55,147 nucleotides of DNA from NCBI GenBank assembly GCA_013288285.1, contig JABDCE010000006.1, forward strand, positions 1 to 55,147, read 5' to 3'. The DNA is from Bacteroidota bacterium (lineage in GTDB: Bacteria; Bacteroidota; Bacteroidia; Chitinophagales; Chitinophagaceae). The first letter of the stretch is position 1. Each line of letters starts with the position of its first letter. A program made the position numbers and the translations under genes. Below are positions 51,140-55,147 of this stretch, in pieces. Below the pieces are notes generated by a model. That model was not told where the DNA came from and made no database searches. It saw nothing but the letters and a program-made list of their open reading frames with translations.

Positions 51140-53995
51140 ATGATGCAAAAGCCGCTGCTGTTCATTGTTTTCGCATGCACAATCCCACTATTAAGTTTTG
51201 GACAGGGTAAGAAAACCGCCATTGTAAAAGGTAAACTTATAAACCAGGCGACTAAAAAACCTTTCAACGACCTCAAGGTGACTATGCCCGAATTAAGTGC
51301 CTTCACCACTTCAGATGGGGAAGGTAATTTCACTATCAGTGAAGTTCCGTTTGGGCGCCAGGTCATAATAATAAATGCCTATAATGCCAAAAGCGACACA
51401 TTGCGCATTGACGTTGAAAGTGAAGTTGTTGACCTTAATGATATCAGCATTACCCCAAATGAGAAAGGCGTATCCTCTTCACAGGAAAACGGAGAGATAC
51501 CCACTATTGTCATTTCAGACGTTGACCCGTCATCAGGTTCTGATTTCGGCGGAGGCTCCAATGCTGCTGGCGGCGACGAACTGTTGATAGCCAGCAAAGA
51601 TCCGTTTGTTAATGTGGCACGTAGCCTGAGCGCTTATTACTTCAGGCCCAGGGGTATACGCGGCACAGATGCTGAGATAAATGGCATAGGAATCATTCCG
51701 GCAATAAGTGGTTCTATCACGTGGGTTCAGGAATTTGGAGACCAGACAGATATCTTCCGCGGTACCGAGTCACGCTATGGATTGGAGCCTTCTGCTTATG
51801 AGTTTGGTGCTGTCAACGGCTCCTCTTATTTCTCTGCAACCGCCGCTGATTTTTCACAGGGAACCAAAGTAACCTACGCAGCCAGCGACCATACGTGGAA
51901 AAATAAGGTCATGTATACAACGAGCACAGGTGTGTCAAAAAAAGGATGGGCATTCGCTGCATCTGCCAACAAACGCTGGGCGGAGCAAGGCTACAGGCCA
52001 GGCACCTCATTTGATGGGTATGCCTATTACGCAGGGGTCAGCAAAGTATTCAAAAAAGGCAGCCTGAACCTGACCACCTTCGGTTCACCGCTAAAACAGG
52101 CAAGATATCTCGACAACTCAACCACACAGGAAGATTTTAATCTCGCCAAAAACAACTATTACAATCCTACCTGGGGCTATCAAACAGTAGATGGAAAACA
52201 GGTTGTCCGCAATTCAGACATACAGAATGTGTTTCAACCAACTACAATCCTCAACTATGACTACAAACCTTCCGAAAAGACCAGGTGGAATACAGCGGTA
52301 GGCTACCAATTTGGTACAGACAGAGCATCATCTCTTGACTACTACAATGCAGCGAGCCCGTTTGGCAACTATTACAGGAACATGCCAAGCTACTATTATA
52401 CCTCGGTACCTCCCAGTATCCAAACGGGAAATGCACTAACGCAGCAAATACTCAACAATCCCAATTTGTTACAGGTCAACTGGGACGAGCTTTACGCGGC
52501 TAATGCCATCAATACACAGACCATATATAATGTCAATGGCGTTGCCGGAAACAATGTTACCGGTAAAGAATCATCTTATGTCATGGCTGACAAGGTGAAT
52601 GACTTGAAAAAATTGACATTCAATAGCAATGTGGAACATACGGTAAACGAACACCTTACCATTTATGGTGGACTGTCGGCTTACACCCAGACTGATCACG
52701 TTTACAAACAGGTAACAGACCTGATGGGCGGCGATTTCTTCGTCAACTACAACCAGTTTGCTACCCAGCAAACTATTCCCAACCCAAACTATATTCAAAA
52801 CAATCTTAACGCCCCGAACGCTGTCATCCGGAATGGAGATATATACGGGTACGACCTTGCAATCCGCCTGAACGAGATCAAGGGATGGGGACAAGCTATC
52901 TATACTTTCGACAAATTCGACTTCTTTGCGGCAGTAAGCACAGGAAATAGTTCTTTCAGTCGTGATGGCTATTACAAAAACGGCCTCTTTCCGAACAACT
53001 CTTACGGAGTCAGTCCCACACAGAACTTCTTTACTTACTCCGCCAAAGCAGGCGTCACTTATAAAATATCGCCCAAGAACTTTCTTTTTGTGAATGCAGC
53101 TTATCTGACAGCACCTCCTACAGTGTCAAATACATACATTTCAGTAGCCACGCGCGACATGACTGTACCTGATCCAACAGTACAACGGACTCAGAGCATA
53201 GAAGGTGGTTATTTGCTCAAATCCTCAAAAATAAACGCAAGGGTTGTAGGCTATATCAATAACGTATTGGATGCAACGGAAATCAAAAGATTTTACAACG
53301 ATGACCCGGCCTATAATACGTTTGTCAACTACATCATGCAGCATGAGAATACCCGGTCTATCGGCACGGAGTTAATGCTCGACTACAGGCTCACACATGC
53401 GTTCAACATTACAGGCGTGGCCGCAATTGGCGAGTCGTATTATGCCAATCGCCCGGATGTAAGCCAGGTACTGGACAATGACCCTAACCAGCAGCTGGTT
53501 GCCAGCAAGGCCTATATTCAAAACTACTATCTTGGTAATGGTCCTCAGTCAGCATATTCTGCAAAACTCAATTATCGTGGAAAAAATTACTGGGATGCAA
53601 ATATCAGCTTCAATTACCTCACCAGGAACTATGTAGAAATTAATCCTAACCGCCGCACGGAGGCTGCTGCAGGCCTTGTTCCTCAGGGTTCTGCACAGTG
53701 GCACGCGATATTCGACCAGGAAGAACTTCCTTCATTTTTTACAGTAGACCTTCATGCCGGAAAAACTTTCCAGCTATCAAGATTGTCTGACTTTGTAAAA
53801 AAAGCTTCGGGTACCAATACCACGTTGTATATCAGCATGGGCATTAGCAACCTGCTTAACAATACAAATATTATACTCAGGGGAAGAGAGCAACTCCGAT
53901 ACGACTTCACATACGAAAATCCGGCAAAATTTCCTAATACCTACTTATATGGCTTCGGCATCAACTATTTCCTGTCAATGACTTTGTCTTTCTGA
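51140..53995 (+). CDS. TonB-dependent receptor with carboxypeptidase-regulatory-like N-terminal domain
   Basis: 951 residues from the ATG at 51140. The signal peptide ends near SFGQ. A carboxypeptidase-regulatory-like domain (about 25-105, with GKLINQATKKPFNDLKVTM and FTTSDGEGNFTI) is followed by a Ser/Gly-rich acidic linker and a plug domain (about 150-260, with YYFRPRGIRGTDAEINGIGI). The rest is a 22-strand-type barrel ending in LSMTLSF with the C-terminal Phe. It resembles the non-SusC receptors that import one ligand by TonB energy. The next gene encodes a DUF5689 lipoprotein 38 bases downstream, and a secreted EEP nuclease is divergent. The ligand is inferred to be a nucleic-acid breakdown product or phosphoester. 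Confidence 0.93.
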   Translation: MMQKPLLFIVFACTIPLLSFGQGKKTAIVKGKLINQATKKPFNDLKVTMPELSAFTTSDGEGNFTISEVPFGRQVIIINAYNAKSDTLRIDVESEVVDLNDISITPNEKGVSSSQENGEIPTIVISDVDPSSGSDFGGGSNAAGGDELLIASKDPFVNVARSLSAYYFRPRGIRGTDAEINGIGIIPAISGSITWVQEFGDQTDIFRGTESRYGLEPSAYEFGAVNGSSYFSATAADFSQGTKVTYAASDHTWKNKVMYTTSTGVSKKGWAFAASANKRWAEQGYRPGTSFDGYAYYAGVSKVFKKGSLNLTTFGSPLKQARYLDNSTTQEDFNLAKNNYYNPTWGYQTVDGKQVVRNSDIQNVFQPTTILNYDYKPSEKTRWNTAVGYQFGTDRASSLDYYNAASPFGNYYRNMPSYYYTSVPPSIQTGNALTQQILNNPNLLQVNWDELYAANAINTQTIYNVNGVAGNNVTGKESSYVMADKVNDLKKLTFNSNVEHTVNEHLTIYGGLSAYTQTDHVYKQVTDLMGGDFFVNYNQFATQQTIPNPNYIQNNLNAPNAVIRNGDIYGYDLAIRLNEIKGWGQAIYTFDKFDFFAAVSTGNSSFSRDGYYKNGLFPNNSYGVSPTQNFFTYSAKAGVTYKISPKNFLFVNAAYLTAPPTVSNTYISVATRDMTVPDPTVQRTQSIEGGYLLKSSKINARVVGYINNVLDATEIKRFYNDDPAYNTFVNYIMQHENTRSIGTELMLDYRLTHAFNITGVAAIGESYYANRPDVSQVLDNDPNQQLVASKAYIQNYYLGNGPQSAYSAKLNYRGKNYWDANISFNYLTRNYVEINPNRRTEAAAGLVPQGSAQWHAIFDQEELPSFFTVDLHAGKTFQLSRLSDFVKKASGTNTTLYISMGISNLLNNTNIILRGREQLRYDFTYENPAKFPNTYLYGFGINYFLSMTLSF

Positions 53996-54033
53996 TCGTA
54001 AAACAATTAATCTAACTTCTAAAAAATAAAGTA

Positions 54034-54864
54034 ATGAAAACAATTCGCCCTTTACTTGGAGTATTAATGGTAAGCGCCCTGCTTACTTCCTGCTTAAAAC
54101 AGCAGTTTGACGCCCCGCCAGACAGTTCGCATTATGATCCGAACCTTCCTGTGAATGTTACCATAGCTCAGCTGTCAAGCAGGGCCATCTCAATGGGTGC
54201 AGGACAGTATGCCGTTTTGGGAGACAGTACCCTATACGGAATTGTAACTGCAGACGATCGCAGCGGAAATTTCTACAAGCAGATAGTCATACAGGATTCT
54301 ACCGGCGGAATAACCATAAGCATAGCACAGACCGACCTATATAACGACTACCCGATAGGCCGTAAAATATATATAAAACTAAATGGCCTCACTCTTATCA
54401 ACTATAAAGGATTGCCGGAAATAGGCATGAATACCTCTGTTGTTAACGGAAGTAACACCCTGAATGGAATACCTACTCCGCTCCTCTCAAACTATATTGT
54501 CAAGGCTTCGTTCCCAAATGTAGTTACACCGGTAAAGGTGAGGATCATTGATGTTTTTTCAAACCCTACTCTTTACATCAACCGACTGGTAGAACTGGAG
54601 AACATGGAATTCGCCACCACATCAGCAAATCAGCAGTATGCAGCATCAAGCACGCTGAGCATTGCCACATCACGTACGATACAAGATTGCCCGCTTACAG
54701 GATCGCTGGTCATGTACAACAGCGGATACGCTACCTTCCAGCCGGCCACAACGCCAAACGGGAAAGGCACCATTACAGGTATATTCTCCATGTATACTAC
54801 TCCCCAATTCCTTATCCGTGATACAACTGATATACAACTAACAGGTAACAGGGATTGTCCTTAA
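54034..54864 (+). CDS. DUF5689 domain-containing lipoprotein
   Basis: A 276-residue lipoprotein with lipobox LLTSC (Cys near residue 20). The mature domain (about 40-270) has the DUF5689 pattern: VTIAQLSSRA, LYGIVTADDRSGNFYKQIVI, QDSTGGITISI, then GRKIYIKLNGLTL, as in OB-fold-like nucleic-acid- or ligand-binding sandwiches. It is probably exposed on the outer membrane, where it could present ligand to the TonB receptor encoded just upstream, much as SusD-like proteins do for SusC. Co-transcription with the receptor is likely (38-base gap). The ligand is not known. Confidence 0.88.
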   Translation: MKTIRPLLGVLMVSALLTSCLKQQFDAPPDSSHYDPNLPVNVTIAQLSSRAISMGAGQYAVLGDSTLYGIVTADDRSGNFYKQIVIQDSTGGITISIAQTDLYNDYPIGRKIYIKLNGLTLINYKGLPEIGMNTSVVNGSNTLNGIPTPLLSNYIVKASFPNVVTPVKVRIIDVFSNPTLYINRLVELENMEFATTSANQQYAASSTLSIATSRTIQDCPLTGSLVMYNSGYATFQPATTPNGKGTITGIFSMYTTPQFLIRDTTDIQLTGNRDCP

Positions 54865-54944
54865 TACTGAGGTAACTATTTTTTAAGACTCGCAACACAA
54901 TAAGGAAACATTGCCCCCTGAACTTTGGTGTCAAATTGAAAAAC

Positions 54945-55147
54945 ATGAAAAAAATAAGTTTACTTCTATCTTTCGCTGTGTGCGCATTTGGGGCAAATGC
55001 CCAGTTATCGCTTTCGGGCGCCTCTCCCTACACACAAAACTTTGACGGTATAGGCGCATCTCTGCCCACAGGCTGGATCTGCTATACAGGCGCTACTTCT
55101 ACAGCACTTGGAACGTTGTTCTCCTGGTCTGGTGACGTGAAATTCGG
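54945..55147 (+). CDS. Secreted protein, start only, cut by window edge
   Basis: An ATG at 54945 opens a frame that runs 67 codons to the right edge. It encodes a signal peptide (MKKISLLLSFAVCAFGANAQ) and the start of a mature domain with YTQNFDGIGASLPTGWICYTG. That NFDGIG...LPTGW pattern begins many Bacteroidota and cyanobacterial exported proteins, some of which carry nuclease or lamin-tail domains. Nothing more can be said about its function. It is 80 bases after the DUF5689 gene on the same strand and probably belongs to the same locus. Confidence 0.8.
   Translation, partial: MKKISLLLSFAVCAFGANAQLSLSGASPYTQNFDGIGASLPTGWICYTGATSTALGTLFSWSGDVKF

Overview
The window is chromosomal DNA from a Bacteroidota bacterium, most likely of the Chitinophagaceae or a close relative. 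Four things support this: type IX secretion (T9SS) parts and substrates (a PorP/SprF-like protein, a PorE-like OmpA protein, several proteins with a C-terminal PNP-type sorting domain), repeated Bacteroidota -7 promoter boxes (TAnnTTTG), Bacteroidota-specific families (DUF4402, DUF5689, GEVED) and mid-range GC with AT-rich gaps. No rRNA, CRISPR array, prophage or intact insertion sequence was seen. One tRNA-Phe(GAA) is present.

Layout. 1-4.1 kb: the N-terminal half of ATP-type PEP carboxykinase (cut by the window edge), a short and probably decayed secreted protein, a membrane adenylate cyclase with a 7TMR-DISM sensor, and a uracil-DNA-glycosylase-fold protein. 4.3-11.2 kb: an M1 metallopeptidase whose C-terminal ~440 residues look like an Omp85-type outer-membrane barrel, a polytopic membrane protein, and two tandem-duplicated lipoproteins. 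11.2-13.0 kb: an AT-rich islet with REP-like hairpins, direct repeats, two orphan ORFs and phased repeats. 13.0-19.8 kb: housekeeping genes (rluD, tatA, mltD-like, rpsT, a spermidine-synthase-like gene, plsY, prmA, a GlsB/YeaQ protein). 19.8-23.2 kb: the T9SS-type pair porP/sprF and porE-like ompA. 23.8-28.7 kb: ftsK, lolA, fabD and a YciO/TsaC-like gene. 28.9-34.4 kb: two tandem PIG-L proteins (the second lacks the metal-site residues), then a membrane protein, a GT2 glycosyltransferase and a PAP2 phosphatase that may act on surface glycans. 34.6-47.2 kb: tRNA-Phe, a DUF4402 protein and two giant secreted proteins, each with 15 tandem Ig-like units of about 72 residues and a T9SS sorting domain. 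47.6-55.1 kb: a GEVED/T9SS protein, then a secreted S1/P1 nuclease, a secreted EEP nuclease/phosphatase, a TonB-dependent receptor, a DUF5689 lipoprotein and the start of another secreted protein. This last group looks like a scavenging locus for extracellular nucleic acid or phosphoester.

The best candidates for something new are the peptidase-Omp85 fusion (an apparent type-Vd-like self-secreting protease), the nuclease/TonB/DUF5689 locus, the PIG-L enzyme/pseudoenzyme pair, the twin 15-unit Cys-paired adhesin-like proteins, and the repeat-bounded AT-rich islet upstream of rluD. All functional statements rest on reading motifs by eye; no database search was run.
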